A DNA stretch of 64,000 nucleotides from Phycisphaerae bacterium (GCA_022072085.1 JAJVII010000045.1:1-64000), one strand, 5' to 3'; positions 15,841-25,330 are shown, counted from the stretch's first letter. The notes: generated by a model from the sequence alone, not told the origin. A program made the numbers and translations.

Positions 15841-18600
15841 ATGCGATACCGCCTCATCGCCTTCTGCCTTGGCCTGCTGATCACCGCGGTGATCGGGCTG
15901 GCCTACTGGGTCGGGCTGTTCGACTCGACTGAGCGCATCGTCTACGACCGCCTGTTCCGCTACAGCCCGGCGTCGGCCCGGGCGCCGGACTGCCGCCAGA
16001 TCACCCACGTCGACATCGACGACGCGAGCCTGGCCGAGGTCGGCCGATGGCCCTGGCCTCGACGCCGGCTCGCCGAGCTGATCGACGAACTAAGCGGCCT
16101 GGGCGCCAGCGCCGTCGTGCTCGACGTTATCATGCCCGAGCCGCAGTCGCCGCGGCCGGTTGATGACGACTACCTCCGCCACCCCGACTTCGTCCGCCCG
16201 CAGGCCCGCATCGGCTCAGCCGACGCGATGATCCGCGACGACGACGAACTGGCCCGCGCCATCGGCGGACGCACGCCGGTCTGCCTTTCCATTTACTTCC
16301 AGGTCACCGCCGACGAGAAGCCCGACGGCGGTCCGTTGGACGAGCGCATGGTGCGCGAACGGATCGCGGCCCTGCTGTCGGACGATCCCAACGCGACGGC
16401 CGTGCAGGCCGCCCAGGCGATTCAGCCCTCGGCCGCCGTCGAGGCAGGTCCCGTGCAGGACCAGATATTCAACACGTTTCGGCGGATGCGCTCGATGCTG
16501 CCGGTCCGCACACGGTTCAGCCTGGCGGCCGGCGCCGAGGACGGGCTCAAGCTCATCCACGCCGTGCAGGCCGTCCCGCCGATCCCGCCGCTGGCCGACG
16601 CAGCCGCCGGCGAAGGCTACGTCACCTTCGAGCCCGACGGCGACGGAACCGTGCGGCGGATTCCGCTGCTGATGCGCTACCAGGACCGCGTCTATCCGCA
16701 GTTGGCGCTGCTGCTGGCCTGCCGCACGCTGGGCGTGAAGCTCGACGACATCCGCGTGCAGGACGGCGGCACGATCGTGCTTCCCGGGACCGGGGGCCAG
16801 CCGACGGTGCGCATCCCCGTCGATGCCCAGGGGCGAATGCTCATCAATTGGCGTGACCGGAACGACCGCTGGGAGGAGACGTTCCCGCACCTGGCGGCCC
16901 ACTACTTCCTCGGCATCGCCCGCAACCGCCGCCTGATCGCTGAGAAGGAGGACAAGCTTCATCTCGCGGTCAACCTGGCCTACGGGGAGGACTCGAAGGA
17001 GGCCGCAGCCTACCGCGAGGCCTTCAACTTTCTGCGCGACCCGCCGCCGGAACTCAAGCAGCTCCCGGCCGAGATGCAGAAGCAGCAGTTGGCCGACGCC
17101 CAGGCGGAGGTCGACGAACTGGAGCGTAAGGCCCGCGCGGACCTGCGCGTCCTCCACGACGCGCTGCGGGCGATGGCGCCGGACAAGTTGGCCCCCGACC
17201 AGCGCGAGCGGCTGGACATCCTGGAAGGGATGGCTGAGCCGCTCTTCGAGCCCGACAAGACCCGCGCGGAGATCGCTGCGCTCGGCCAGGCCATCGAGGC
17301 GGCGCGGGCCCGGGCCCGCCCGCTTATCGCCGGTCGGATTTGCTTCATCGGCTCGACCGCGACCGGGGCCGCGGACTTCGTCCCCACCCCCACGGTCGGA
17401 CGTTGCCCGGGCGTGGCGATCCACTCGAACATCCTCAACACGATTCTGGTTGGCCGATTCATCCGCACTGTGCCGCGCTGGCTGAACCTGCTGGTCATCC
17501 TCGGCTGCGGGGCGCTGGCGTCGGCGATCAGTTCGCTGGTCGGCCCGCGGCTGACGACGCTGCTGGTCCTGTTGACCGGCGTGGCGCTGACCGCGGCCAA
17601 CCTGCTGGTGGTCTTCTCGCGGCTGTCCAGTTGGATGGTGCTGGCTTCCCCGCTGGCGGCGCTGTTCCTGGTCTGGGGGTCGGTCGCGGTCTACCGCCAG
17701 CTCACCGAGGAGCGGCGGCGGCGGTTCATCACCCACGCCCTGAGCAGCTACACCTCGCCGTCGGTCGCCCAGCGCGTCGCCGACCGGCCGGATCTGCTGG
17801 CCCTGGGCGGCGAGCAACGCGAAATCTCCTGCTTCTTCAGCGACATCAAGGGCTTCACGCCGATCAGCGAGGCCCTCCAGGCCGACCGCACCGTCGCCCT
17901 GCTCAACCGCTATCTCGACCGCATGACCGACGCCCTGCTGCGCAGCGAGGCCACGATCAACAAGTTCCTCGGCGACGGCATCTTCGCCTTTTTCGGCGCC
18001 CCCGACACCCAGCCGGACCACGCCCGCCGGGCGGTCCTGGCGGCGCTGGCCTGCCGCGATGCGTTGGGCGGGCTCTGCACCGAACTGGTCGCCGACGGCC
18101 TGCCGTCGCTGGCGATGCGCATCGGCATTGCGACCGGGTCGGCCGTGGTGGGCAATTGCGGCTCGGCTCGCAAGTTCGACTACACCGCCATCGGCGACAC
18201 GGTGAACCTCGCCTCGCGCCTGGAGGGCGGCAACAAGCACTTCGGCACGTCGATCATGGTCAACCGGGCTGCCGCGGACGCCGTCGGCGGCGAGTTCCTT
18301 TTCCGCCCGCTCGGTCGAATCCTCGTCGTCGGCAAGCAGGAGCCGGTCGAAGTGCTCGAACTGCTCGACCGTCGGGCGTCGGCCCCGGAGGCGGCGGTCG
18401 CGATGGCAGAGCGATTCGCCGCGGCGCTGGAGCATTACCGCGGGCGCCGCTTCGCCGAGGCAGCCGACGCTTTCGCCGCGATACTGGCCGACCGGCCCGA
18501 CGACGGACCGGCGCGGGCTTACCTCGACATGACCCGCGCCGCGGCGCAGACGGCGCCTGGCCCGTGGTGGTCGGATGTCGTCGAGTTGACCCACAAGTAA
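15841..18600 (+). CDS. CHASE2-domain adenylate/guanylate cyclase
   Basis: 919-residue membrane receptor. Residues about 5-25 form a transmembrane helix, followed by an extracytoplasmic CHASE2 domain (FDSTERIVYDRLFRYSP, VDIDDASLAEVGRWPWPRR). Three helices at about 540-620 return the chain to the cytoplasm. The class III cyclase domain (about 650-835) carries both metal aspartates: FFSDIKGFTPIS and FLGDGIFAFFGAP. The substrate/transition-state segment FDYTAIGDTVNLASRLEG follows. The CHASE2 domain contains a long helical charged insertion (about 375-480), larger than usual. It likely makes cAMP in response to an envelope signal, perhaps through the adjacent FecR protein. Confidence 0.93.
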   Translation: MRYRLIAFCLGLLITAVIGLAYWVGLFDSTERIVYDRLFRYSPASARAPDCRQITHVDIDDASLAEVGRWPWPRRRLAELIDELSGLGASAVVLDVIMPEPQSPRPVDDDYLRHPDFVRPQARIGSADAMIRDDDELARAIGGRTPVCLSIYFQVTADEKPDGGPLDERMVRERIAALLSDDPNATAVQAAQAIQPSAAVEAGPVQDQIFNTFRRMRSMLPVRTRFSLAAGAEDGLKLIHAVQAVPPIPPLADAAAGEGYVTFEPDGDGTVRRIPLLMRYQDRVYPQLALLLACRTLGVKLDDIRVQDGGTIVLPGTGGQPTVRIPVDAQGRMLINWRDRNDRWEETFPHLAAHYFLGIARNRRLIAEKEDKLHLAVNLAYGEDSKEAAAYREAFNFLRDPPPELKQLPAEMQKQQLADAQAEVDELERKARADLRVLHDALRAMAPDKLAPDQRERLDILEGMAEPLFEPDKTRAEIAALGQAIEAARARARPLIAGRICFIGSTATGAADFVPTPTVGRCPGVAIHSNILNTILVGRFIRTVPRWLNLLVILGCGALASAISSLVGPRLTTLLVLLTGVALTAANLLVVFSRLSSWMVLASPLAALFLVWGSVAVYRQLTEERRRRFITHALSSYTSPSVAQRVADRPDLLALGGEQREISCFFSDIKGFTPISEALQADRTVALLNRYLDRMTDALLRSEATINKFLGDGIFAFFGAPDTQPDHARRAVLAALACRDALGGLCTELVADGLPSLAMRIGIATGSAVVGNCGSARKFDYTAIGDTVNLASRLEGGNKHFGTSIMVNRAAADAVGGEFLFRPLGRILVVGKQEPVEVLELLDRRASAPEAAVAMAERFAAALEHYRGRRFAEAADAFAAILADRPDDGPARAYLDMTRAAAQTAPGPWWSDVVELTHK

Positions 18601-18645
18601 CGGACTGGCGGACCCATCGCCCGAATCCAGGGAGGAGCACCAGGC

Positions 18646-19527
18646 ATGCGAATCGCGATCACCGGCGTCAGCGGGTTCATCGGCGGCCGAACGGCTGAAC
18701 TGCTCCACGGCAGCGGGCACGAGATCGTCGGGCTCGTCCGCGATGAGCGCCGCGCCGGGCACGTCGCCGGCGTGATCGACCGCAGCGTCGTCGGGACGTT
18801 CGAAGACCCCGACGTCCAGCAGCGGCTGTGCGATGGCGCCGACTGCGTCATCCACGTGGCCTACGACTGGCGGGCGATGCGCGACCCGGGCGACAACGTC
18901 CGTGTCAACATCGGCGGCTCGGTCGGGCTGCTGGATGCGGCCCGCCGGGCGGGCGTCGGCCAATTCATCTACTTCTCCTCCATCGGCGCCTACCACGAGA
19001 TCCTCGCCGACCGCAAGCTGGACGAGAACCATCCGACGTGGCCCGACTCCGACTACGGCGCCGCCAAGGCGGCGGTCGAGGCGTTTCTGAAGGTCTACCA
19101 TCACCGGCATGGGATGAACACGGTCAGCCTGCGTCCTGCGGGCGTCTATGGCCTGCACGCCGAACTGGACCGCTCGTGGTACTACCGCCTGGTCAGGCAG
19201 ATCCGCGACGGCCAGCCGGTGGACACCGACCGCGGCGGCAAGATCGTGTCGGTCGAGGACTGCGCGATCGCCGCGAAGCTCTGCGTCGGCAACGCCGCAG
19301 CGGCCGGGCGGTTCTTCGTGCTGGTCGACTGCTACCTCTACGACCAGGAGATCGCGCGGATGGCCCGCCGCATCTGCGGCTCGCGCAGCGAAATCGGCGA
19401 GACCGACGGCCCCGGCCCGAAGAACCATTTCGACACGTCGGCGGCCCGGGCCCTGGGCGTGCCGCTCAACCGTGGCAAGGAGGGCGTGCGGGCCTACGTC
19501 GAGGAACTGCTGGAGGCGATGAAGTAG
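18646..19527 (+). CDS. NAD-dependent epimerase/dehydratase family protein
   Basis: 293 residues, extended short-chain dehydrogenase fold. The Rossmann motif TGVSGFIGGRTAELL is at the N-terminus, then a conserved serine region YFSSIGAY and the catalytic Tyr-x-x-x-Lys (YGAAK). Cofactor- and substrate-binding positions are intact, so it should be active, but the sugar or steroid-like substrate cannot be deduced. A ribosome site (ggaggag) precedes the ATG. A GNAT gene begins 5 bases after the stop, suggesting co-transcription. Confidence 0.85.
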   Translation: MRIAITGVSGFIGGRTAELLHGSGHEIVGLVRDERRAGHVAGVIDRSVVGTFEDPDVQQRLCDGADCVIHVAYDWRAMRDPGDNVRVNIGGSVGLLDAARRAGVGQFIYFSSIGAYHEILADRKLDENHPTWPDSDYGAAKAAVEAFLKVYHHRHGMNTVSLRPAGVYGLHAELDRSWYYRLVRQIRDGQPVDTDRGGKIVSVEDCAIAAKLCVGNAAAAGRFFVLVDCYLYDQEIARMARRICGSRSEIGETDGPGPKNHFDTSAARALGVPLNRGKEGVRAYVEELLEAMK

Positions 19528-19531
19528 CCTC

Positions 19532-20239
19532 ATGGCTGCGACGACCTTCGCCGGGCCTGACGTCCCCGCCGACGCGGTCGGCCGCTTCGCCATACGCCCG
19601 TTCGCGCCGATCGACGCCCCGGCCGTCAGAGCCATCTGCATCCAGGCCGGGTGGCGGGGCATCCCGGCTGACAGTTTCCTGGACCATCCCGAAGTCTGGG
19701 CCGACTTCTGGACGGGCTACTATCTCGCGCGGCAGCCGCAGCATTGCTGCGTGGCGGCCGACGCGTCCGGCCGCGTCGTCGGCTACTTGACCGGCTGCCC
19801 CGACACGGCGGCGGCTGACCGGTTCGTCGCGTGGCGGGTCGTGCCCGCGCTGGTCGGCAGGGCGTTGGCCGGCGGCTGGTGGCTGCGGACCCGCGACCGC
19901 CGATTCTTCGCGCGGGTGATCCGCGCCGGGCGGCGGGGTGAGTTGGCGATTCCCCGCGCCATCGTTCGCGACTATCCCGGTCACTTCCACTTCAACCTGC
20001 TGCCGGCCGCCCGCGGGCAAGGCCTCGGCGCGGCGTTCTACGATCGGTTCGAGTCGCAGATGCGTCGCGAAGGCGTGCGCGGGCTGCACGGCCAGGTGCT
20101 CGGCAGCAACCCGGTGGTCATCGGCTTCAGCGAACGCCGCGGCTATCGCGTCGCCCACCGGGCCCACGCCGCGTCGCTGGACGGCTGGATCGAGCCGGGT
20201 CCGGTGGAACTGGTCACCCTCGTCAAGTCGTTGGCCTGA
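19532..20239 (+). CDS. GNAT family N-acetyltransferase
   Basis: 235 residues. The acetyl-CoA binding loop is LPAARGQGLGAAFYDRFES (Q/RxxGxG/A pattern), and the C-terminal FSERRGYRVAHR matches the end of the GNAT fold. The N-terminal part (FAIRPFAPIDAPAVRAICIQAG) is a typical GNAT start. An insertion of about 60 residues with basic helices sits before the acetyl-CoA motif. The acceptor is unknown. Confidence 0.82.
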   Translation: MAATTFAGPDVPADAVGRFAIRPFAPIDAPAVRAICIQAGWRGIPADSFLDHPEVWADFWTGYYLARQPQHCCVAADASGRVVGYLTGCPDTAAADRFVAWRVVPALVGRALAGGWWLRTRDRRFFARVIRAGRRGELAIPRAIVRDYPGHFHFNLLPAARGQGLGAAFYDRFESQMRREGVRGLHGQVLGSNPVVIGFSERRGYRVAHRAHAASLDGWIEPGPVELVTLVKSLA

Positions 20240-20288
20240 TCGCCGAACTGCATCGCCCGCCCGGCGGCGAAAACCCTATAATGAACCG

Positions 20289-20858
20289 ATGGCCGACCGA
20301 CCCGACGCAACCGATGTGACGATGCCCGAAGTCATCGACCGCCGCCGCCTGCACGACGGGCCGCGGATTTCGCTGGATCGGCTGACCGTGCGCGCCGGCG
20401 ACGGGCAGATCGTCCGCGACGTCGTGCGTCATCCCGGCGCGGTCGTCATCCTGCCGCTGACCGGCGACAGCCGAGTGATCCTCATCCGCAATGCCCGCGT
20501 TGCGATCGGCTGCGTGCTGCTGGAACTGCCGGCCGGCACGCTCGAGCCGCCCGAAGAGCCGCGTGCCTGCGCCGCGCGAGAGTTGACCGAGGAGACGGGC
20601 TACTCGGCTGGTCGCCTGGAGCGGCTGTGCGGGTTCTACTCCGCGCCGGGATTCTGTGACGAGTATCTGCACGTCTTCGTGGCTGAGAACCTGTCGGCCG
20701 GCGCGATGGACCCCGACGCGGGCGAGTCGCTGGCGCCGGTGGCCGTCGAGCTGGACGAGGCGGTACGCATGTGCCTGGACGGGCGGATCGAGGACGGCAA
20801 GACGATCGCCGTGCTGCTGGCGTATCGCTGCATGTCAGGGCAGGGGGGATCGGCATGA
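20289..20858 (+). CDS. Nudix hydrolase, ADP-ribose pyrophosphatase-like
   Basis: 189 residues from the ATG at 20289. A complete Nudix box GX5EX7REUXEEXGU is present (GTLEPPEEPRACAARELTEE and on to TGY), with the upstream ELPAG that is typical of ADP-sugar pyrophosphatases. The following FYSAPGFCDEYLHVFVAENL also matches that subfamily. It is likely to hydrolyse ADP-ribose or a similar nucleotide sugar. Its stop overlaps the start of the rhomboid gene (ATGA), so the two are translationally coupled. Confidence 0.9.
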   Translation: MADRPDATDVTMPEVIDRRRLHDGPRISLDRLTVRAGDGQIVRDVVRHPGAVVILPLTGDSRVILIRNARVAIGCVLLELPAGTLEPPEEPRACAARELTEETGYSAGRLERLCGFYSAPGFCDEYLHVFVAENLSAGAMDPDAGESLAPVAVELDEAVRMCLDGRIEDGKTIAVLLAYRCMSGQGGSA

Positions 20859-21808
20859 GCTGGCGCGACCGGCCCTACGCGCGGGAGGACGAATACGGCG
20901 GCGGCCGCGGCGGCGGGATGGGCTTCCGCCTCCCGCCGATGACGCCGGTCATCAAGTGGCTGATGATCGTCAACGTCGCGGTCGCGGCGCTGGGCATCTT
21001 TTGGGCGGGGCCACGGCATGCCGTCGGCGGAATGCACCCGTTCGAATACTACGGCTCGCTGATGCCCTGGACCAGGACGATCCAACACGGCCAGTTCTGG
21101 CGGCTGCTGACCTACCAGTATCTGCACGACACGCAATCGCCCGCGCACCTGCTGTTCAACATGCTGGCGCTCTGGTTCCTCGGCCCGCCGGTCGAGCGGA
21201 CGATGGGCGGGCGGCGATTCTTCTGGTTCTACACGACGTGTGGCGTCGTGGCCGGGCTGGCGTTCCTGGGCATCGAGCCGCTGGTGACGGCCCATCAGGA
21301 TATCCCGAGGCTCATCGGCGCCAGCGGATCGGTGCTGGGCGTCATCGCGGCGCTGGCGATGTTCTTCCCCCGCCAGACCGTGCTGCTGATGCTCGTGGTA
21401 CCGATGAAGATACGGACGCTGGCGATCGGGATCGCCGCGGTGTATCTGGTCTCGGTGATCGGCCACAAGAACCTGTCCGACGTCGCCCACCTCGGCGGCA
21501 TGCTGGGCGGCGCGGTCTGGGTGCTGGCTGAGCGTCGGTTGGGCGTGCGCGGCCGCGGCGCTGGCGGCGCCAGCACGGAATCCTCGCCGCGGGAACGCGT
21601 CGGCCGATCGGCCGGGGCGTGGGCCAAGCACCAGGCGAAGATGAGGAAGCTCGAAGCGCAGGTCGACCAGGTGCTCGCGAAGGTCCACGAGCGCGGCATC
21701 GGGTCGCTGACGCGGCGCGAGAAGCGGCTGCTCAAGAAGGCGACCGAACTTCAGCAGGAAGAGGCCCGGCAGAGGGAAGAGCGTCTCCGCGACTGGGGTG
21801 TGCACTGA
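20855..21808 (+). CDS. Rhomboid family intramembrane serine protease
   Basis: 317 residues from the ATG that overlaps the Nudix stop. Six helices are expected. The catalytic serine lies in IGASGSVLGVIAAL (GxSG), the catalytic histidine in DVAHLGGMLGGAVW, and the HLLFNMLALWFLG segment provides the conserved His/Asn of the oxyanion region. The C-terminal 90 residues are a charged coiled-coil tail (AKHQAKMRKLEAQVDQVLAKVHERG in part, ending LRDWGVH), typical of planctomycete/verrucomicrobial rhomboids. The substrate is unknown. Confidence 0.92.
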   Translation: MSWRDRPYAREDEYGGGRGGGMGFRLPPMTPVIKWLMIVNVAVAALGIFWAGPRHAVGGMHPFEYYGSLMPWTRTIQHGQFWRLLTYQYLHDTQSPAHLLFNMLALWFLGPPVERTMGGRRFFWFYTTCGVVAGLAFLGIEPLVTAHQDIPRLIGASGSVLGVIAALAMFFPRQTVLLMLVVPMKIRTLAIGIAAVYLVSVIGHKNLSDVAHLGGMLGGAVWVLAERRLGVRGRGAGGASTESSPRERVGRSAGAWAKHQAKMRKLEAQVDQVLAKVHERGIGSLTRREKRLLKKATELQQEEARQREERLRDWGVH

Positions 21809-21844
21809 ACAAGCGGGCGCGGGCGACGCAAGGTCGGGGGGCCA

Positions 21845-22033
21845 TCAGTTCGCGGGGGGGATTCCCAGGTCTCTGCATATCTTGCGGGCAAGATGGTCGT
21901 TGATTTCGGCGTGTCGTGGAACGGACGATCGCTTGTTCTGTTTCGGATTCCCCCACCAGGAATGGCGGCCGCCCTCGCGTATCAGGCAGCAGCCCTGGTT
22001 GCGAAGATGCTGAAGGAATCGGCGTCGCTTCAT
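21845..22033 (-). CDS. hicA: HicA family mRNA interferase toxin
   Basis: A 62-residue HicA: MKRRRFLQHLRNQGCCLIREGG with the catalytic histidine in GGRHSWW, then SSVPRHAEINDHLARKICRDLGIP. This double-stranded RNA-binding-fold toxin cleaves mRNA when free of its antitoxin. The start overlaps the stop of the upstream hicB gene (ATGA). Order is antitoxin first. It converges with the rhomboid gene. Confidence 0.92.
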   Translation of the reverse strand: MKRRRFLQHLRNQGCCLIREGGRHSWWGNPKQNKRSSVPRHAEINDHLARKICRDLGIPPAN

Positions 22034-22242
22034 ACGATGACCGGCTCTTCAGTGAAGTCCGCTTCGGCAGCATCCAAGGCTTCGCCGCGGTTGAAGGCCA
22101 GCGCTTCCTTCAGAGCGATCTTCAGGCTCTTGAGCAATGCAGGACGGGTGCGTTCCTGGCAGTTGACTCCGGGCACCTCGGCGATCCAGCCGATCCACCA
22201 CTTTCCGGACTTCTTCGTTATGGCGGTGTATGTGTTGGCCAT
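22030..22242 (-). CDS. hicB: HicB family antitoxin
   Basis: 70 residues from an ATG at 22242 with ribosome site (aggaga). The N-terminal partial RNase-H-like fold is recognisable (YTAITKKSGKWWIGWIAEVPGVNCQERT), followed by a helix KSLKIALKEALAFNRG. It lacks a clear C-terminal DNA-binding domain, so it is a short HicB that neutralises the overlapping HicA. Any autoregulation would need another DNA-binding partner. Confidence 0.88.
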   Translation of the reverse strand: MANTYTAITKKSGKWWIGWIAEVPGVNCQERTRPALLKSLKIALKEALAFNRGEALDAAEADFTEEPVIV

Positions 22243-22313
22243 GTTCGGTCTCCTGCCCCATCGTATCACTTGGCCACGAGGCCGTCCACACAGGCCTTGG
22301 CCTTGGGCGGGAC

Positions 22314-23123
22314 TCACTTGTCCCCGAACAGCACGTCCTGCATCGAGTAGAGGCCCGGCTCGCGAGCGGCCAGCCAGGCGGCGGCCCGCAGGGCGCCGGC
22401 GGCGAACGTGTCGCGCGTGTGGGCCGAGTGGCCGATCGTCACTGTCTCGCCCAGCGCCCCGAAGCTGACTGTGTGCTCGCCGACCGTGTCGCCCATACGC
22501 AGGGCGTGCATGCCGATCTCGCGGGCGGTCCGCTTGCCGACCTGCCCGCTGCGACCGTGAACGAGATCCCCGGCGACGTCGCGGCCGGTCGCCTGGCAGA
22601 TGGCCTTGGCCAGGCCCATGGCCGTGCCCGACGGGGCGTCCAGCTTGAAGCGGTGGTGCGTCTCGCTGATCTCGATGTCGTAGCCGTCGCCCAGAGCGCG
22701 GGCCAATTCGCCGACCACGCGGAACAGCACGTTGACGCCGACGCTCATGTTGGGGGCATGGACGATCGGGATGTTCTCGGCGGCGGCCTCGATCGCCCGC
22801 TCGGCGGCTGCGTCCAGGCCGGTCGTGCCGATCACCATGGCCACGCGGGCCTTCTCGCACAGCGCGACCCAGCCCGGGGCGGCCTGCGGCACGGTGAAGT
22901 CGATCAGCACGTCGGCGACGCCGGCGGGCAGGTCCGCGGAGACCGGCACGCCGATCTTGCCCACGCCGGCCAACTCGCCCGCGTCAGCGCCGAGCGAGGC
23001 GTGCCCGGCGGCCTCGGTGGCGGCGGTCACCTTCAACTTTGCATCGGCGTGGGCGAGGGCGACCAGGCGTCGGCCCATGCGTCCGGCGCCGCCGGCAATC
23101 GCAACTCGAATCGGGTCAGCCAT
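22314..23123 (-). CDS. dapB: 4-hydroxy-tetrahydrodipicolinate reductase
   Basis: Reduces hydroxy-tetrahydrodipicolinate in the diaminopimelate/lysine pathway, supplying peptidoglycan cross-links. The 269-residue product has the usual length. The nucleotide-binding motif is VAIAGGAGRMGRRL; the substrate/catalytic region is EISETHHRFKLDAPSGTAM. GTTGLD and FGALGETVTIGHSAHTRDTFA are also conserved. Threonine synthase, also in the aspartate family, is next upstream on the same strand. Confidence 0.95.
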   Translation of the reverse strand: MADPIRVAIAGGAGRMGRRLVALAHADAKLKVTAATEAAGHASLGADAGELAGVGKIGVPVSADLPAGVADVLIDFTVPQAAPGWVALCEKARVAMVIGTTGLDAAAERAIEAAAENIPIVHAPNMSVGVNVLFRVVGELARALGDGYDIEISETHHRFKLDAPSGTAMGLAKAICQATGRDVAGDLVHGRSGQVGKRTAREIGMHALRMGDTVGEHTVSFGALGETVTIGHSAHTRDTFAAGALRAAAWLAAREPGLYSMQDVLFGDK

Positions 23124-23205
23124 GACTGTCTCCGGTCAAGCGGGTCAGAAAGCAGCAAGAATGCCAGGGCGATAAGAAGGCCGACGCGAGGAACCAAAGG
23201 GCGAC

Positions 23206-23289
23206 GGCAAATCTGGCGTTTCACGCCATCCATGAAATCCGTGTTCCGCCTTCTCTCTCTTCTTTGCGCCCTTCGCGCCTTGGCGGTTA
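23206..23289. repeat. Intergenic repeat of short phased units
   Basis: The 163-bp gap between dapB and thrC contains a lower-G+C segment with the phased form ctttgcgcccttcgcgccttggcgg and a small hairpin ggcgt-ttc-acgcc (23215-23227). Its style matches the repeat arrays at 5070 and 36754, though the sequence differs. The exact limits are uncertain. Confidence 0.45.
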
Positions 23290-24633
23290 TCCTTCCTGAA
23301 TTTTCGCCACGATCGCCTCGATGTCGTCGGGCACCGGGATCGGGCGGTTGCTCAGCTCGCGTCCCATCTCCGCGTGATACTTCACCGTCGCGTTGGGGTC
23401 CTTGAGCAGGTGGCCGGTCAGGATGCAGACGACGCGGTCCCCGCGCGAGATCGTCCCGTCCGCGAGCAGCTTGCGCAACCCGGCGACGCTGGCGGCCGAC
23501 GCGGGCTCGCAGCCATAGCCGAACTTGCCGACGGCGGCCTTGGCGTCGCGGATTTCGTCGTCGGTCACCTCGCGGACCACGCCGGCGGTCGCATCCAGCG
23601 TTCGCAGGCACTTGGCGAGATTGACCGGCACGTTGATCTCGATGGCCGACGCGATCGTGCTGGCCTTTCGGCCGGCGGCGCGCATGTTGGCGTAGTAGCG
23701 ATCGACGAGCCCGGCGTCGCAGCATCCGCCGTTCCAGGCCAGGCCTTCCTGCTCGACGAGGCGGTAGAGCGTGTTGGCGCCGGCAGCATTGATGACCGCG
23801 ACGCGCGGCACGCGGTCGATGAGGCCCAGCTCGCGCAGCTCGATGAACGCCTTGCCGAACGCGGAGTTGTTGCCGAGGTTGCCGCCGGGCACGACGATCC
23901 AGTCGGGCGGCTGCCAGCGCAGCGACTCCAGCACGCGATACATGATCGTCTTCTGGCCTTCCAGCCGGAAGGGGTTGACCGAGTTGACCAGGTAGAGGCC
24001 CAGCCGATCGGTCGCCTCCTGCACGCGGGCCATGCAGGCGTCGAAGTCGCCGGCCACCTGGAGCGTCCGCCCGCCGTATTCGAGGGCCTGGCTGAGCTTG
24101 CCGAAGGCGATCTTGCCCTGGCCGATGAAGACCCACGCGGTCATGCCACAGCGGGCGGCGTAGAGGGCGAGGCTGGCCGACGTGTTGCCGGTGGACGCGC
24201 AGGCGACCCGCGTTGCCCCGACCATGCGGGCGTGGCTGAACGCGGCGGCCATGCCGTTGTCTTTGAAACTGCCAGAGGGGTTGAAACCCTCGTATTGGAG
24301 AAACAGTCGGCCGGCGTCGTGGCCGATGAACGCGGCCAGTTCGTCCGCCTGCTGGAGCGGTGTCTGACCTTCGCCGACGGTGACCTTCATCGCGTCGGGG
24401 GCGAAGGGCAGCAGCTCGCGGAACCGCCAGACGCCGGAGTGGTCCAGCGGCTGGCTGCGGGTCTGCCAGCGGGCCTCGAAGTCGGCCAGCCGGGCGGGCA
24501 CGCGCAGCCGGTCCCAGTCGTAGCGCACGTCCAGCAGCGACCCACACCGCGGGCAGGCGTAGAGCGACTGGCCGAGGTCGAACGTCGCGGCGCAGTCGGG
24601 GTGGATGCATTGTTGGAAGGCGGCGTCGTTCAT
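23287..24633 (-). CDS. thrC: Threonine synthase
   Basis: PLP enzyme converting O-phosphohomoserine to threonine. 448 residues. An N-terminal zinc-finger-like segment ([10 protein letters not shown]...[10 protein letters not shown]) precedes the catalytic domain. The PLP lysine is in [10 protein letters not shown], the phosphate-binding region in [16 protein letters not shown], and a second glycine loop in [16 protein letters not shown]. The zinc-ribbon N-terminus marks the type found in many bacteria and archaea. It lies upstream of dapB, grouping two aspartate-family genes. Confidence 0.92.
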   Translation of the reverse strand: MNDAAFQQCIHPDCAATFDLGQSLYACPRCGSLLDVRYDWDRLRVPARLADFEARWQTRSQPLDHSGVWRFRELLPFAPDAMKVTVGEGQTPLQQADELAAFIGHDAGRLFLQYEGFNPSGSFKDNGMAAAFSHARMVGATRVACASTGNTSASLALYAARCGMTAWVFIGQGKIAFGKLSQALEYGGRTLQVAGDFDACMARVQEATDRLGLYLVNSVNPFRLEGQKTIMYRVLESLRWQPPDWIVVPGGNLGNNSAFGKAFIELRELGLIDRVPRVAVINAAGANTLYRLVEQEGLAWNGGCCDAGLVDRYYANMRAAGRKASTIASAIEINVPVNLAKCLRTLDATAGVVREVTDDEIRDAKAAVGKFGYGCEPASAASVAGLRKLLADGTISRGDRVVCILTGHLLKDPNATVKYHAEMGRELSNRPIPVPDDIEAIVAKIQEG

Positions 24634-24755
24634 GCGGTCTCCGTCAGAAGCCGCCCGGCACGATACCGGCGCGGGGTCGGGAATTCAAGCTTGCGGGAAT
24701 CGGGAAAGGGCCATTAGTCTACAGTACAGACGGCAAGCGTCTTGAAGGGACCAAG

Positions 24756-25022
24756 ATGCCCACAATACTCCAGGTGCGGGGCTGGCGGGTGTTCTTCTAC
24801 GCCAACGAAGGCAACGAGCCGATCCACGCGCATGCCCGCAAGGGCGAAGCTGAATGCAAGTTCTGGCTCAAGCGGGATGTCTATGATATCGAGGAAGCGT
24901 GGTCGCACGGCCTGACGCCGCGGCTGCGTCGAGAGATTCGGCGAATCCTGTTCGATCACTTCGACCTGATCGCCGAGGAGTGGGATCGGGTGATGGGAGA
25001 CCGAGGCGATGAAGACAACTGA
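24756..25022 (+). CDS. DUF4160 protein
   Basis: 88 residues, DUF4160 family: MPTILQVRGWRVFFYANEGNEPIHAHARKGEAECKFW (in part) has the conserved Phe-Phe/Tyr...Pro-x-His-x-His core. These small proteins usually occur next to DUF2442 genes, as here; a toxin-antitoxin role has been suggested for such pairs but is not established. The downstream DUF2442 start overlaps this gene by 14 bases. Confidence 0.88.
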   Translation: MPTILQVRGWRVFFYANEGNEPIHAHARKGEAECKFWLKRDVYDIEEAWSHGLTPRLRREIRRILFDHFDLIAEEWDRVMGDRGDEDN

Positions 25023-25248
25023 AATCGTCCTTGCCAAGGCCGTCGAGGCGACCGACAAGGGGCTTCGCATCATTCTTGCAGACCGGGAAGTGGTCGTGCC
25101 TTGGGAGCGGTGCTCGGAGAAGCTTGCCCGGGCCTCGCGGCAAGCACGTTCATCGGCCGAGTTGTCCCCCGGCGGATACGGAGTACGCTGGGCTGAACTG
25201 GATGAGGATCTGTCTATCGGCGGGCTGGTGCGGTTGATGGAAACGTAG
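25009..25248 (+). CDS. DUF2442 protein
   Basis: 79 residues. The pattern is typical of DUF2442: LRIILADREVVVPWERCSEKL, then a helical stretch and the end WAELDEDLSIGGLVRLMET. It overlaps the DUF4160 gene by 14 bases and shares its ribosome supply. A perfect terminator hairpin follows. Function unknown; the C-terminal 'DEDLSIxGLL' signature supports the family call. Confidence 0.88.
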   Translation: MKTTEIVLAKAVEATDKGLRIILADREVVVPWERCSEKLARASRQARSSAELSPGGYGVRWAELDEDLSIGGLVRLMET

Positions 25249-25274
25249 ACGCCCCGCCGGGGCAGAATGAATAG

Positions 25275-25303
25275 AGCCGGCCCCGGAACGATCCGGGGCC
25301 GGC
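25275..25303. terminator. Strong bidirectional terminator hairpin
   Basis: AGCCGGCCCCGG and CCGGGGCCGGCT form a perfect 12-bp stem around a 6-base loop (aacgat). It sits between the convergent DUF2442 and groEL genes and could end transcripts from both sides. Confidence 0.85.
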
Positions 25304-25330
25304 TCGCTTGAGACTTCAATCACCGCCGGA

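Noticed and set aside
16216-19662. 1148-codon minus-strand open frame opposite the CHASE2 cyclase
   Set aside because: Arg/Ala/His-rich shadow of the plus-strand gene in high-GC DNA, with no recognisable motif.
20277-20282. Perfect TATAAT before the Nudix gene
   Set aside because: Only 6 bases before the start codon with no -35 at the right distance; leaderless start is possible but unsupported.
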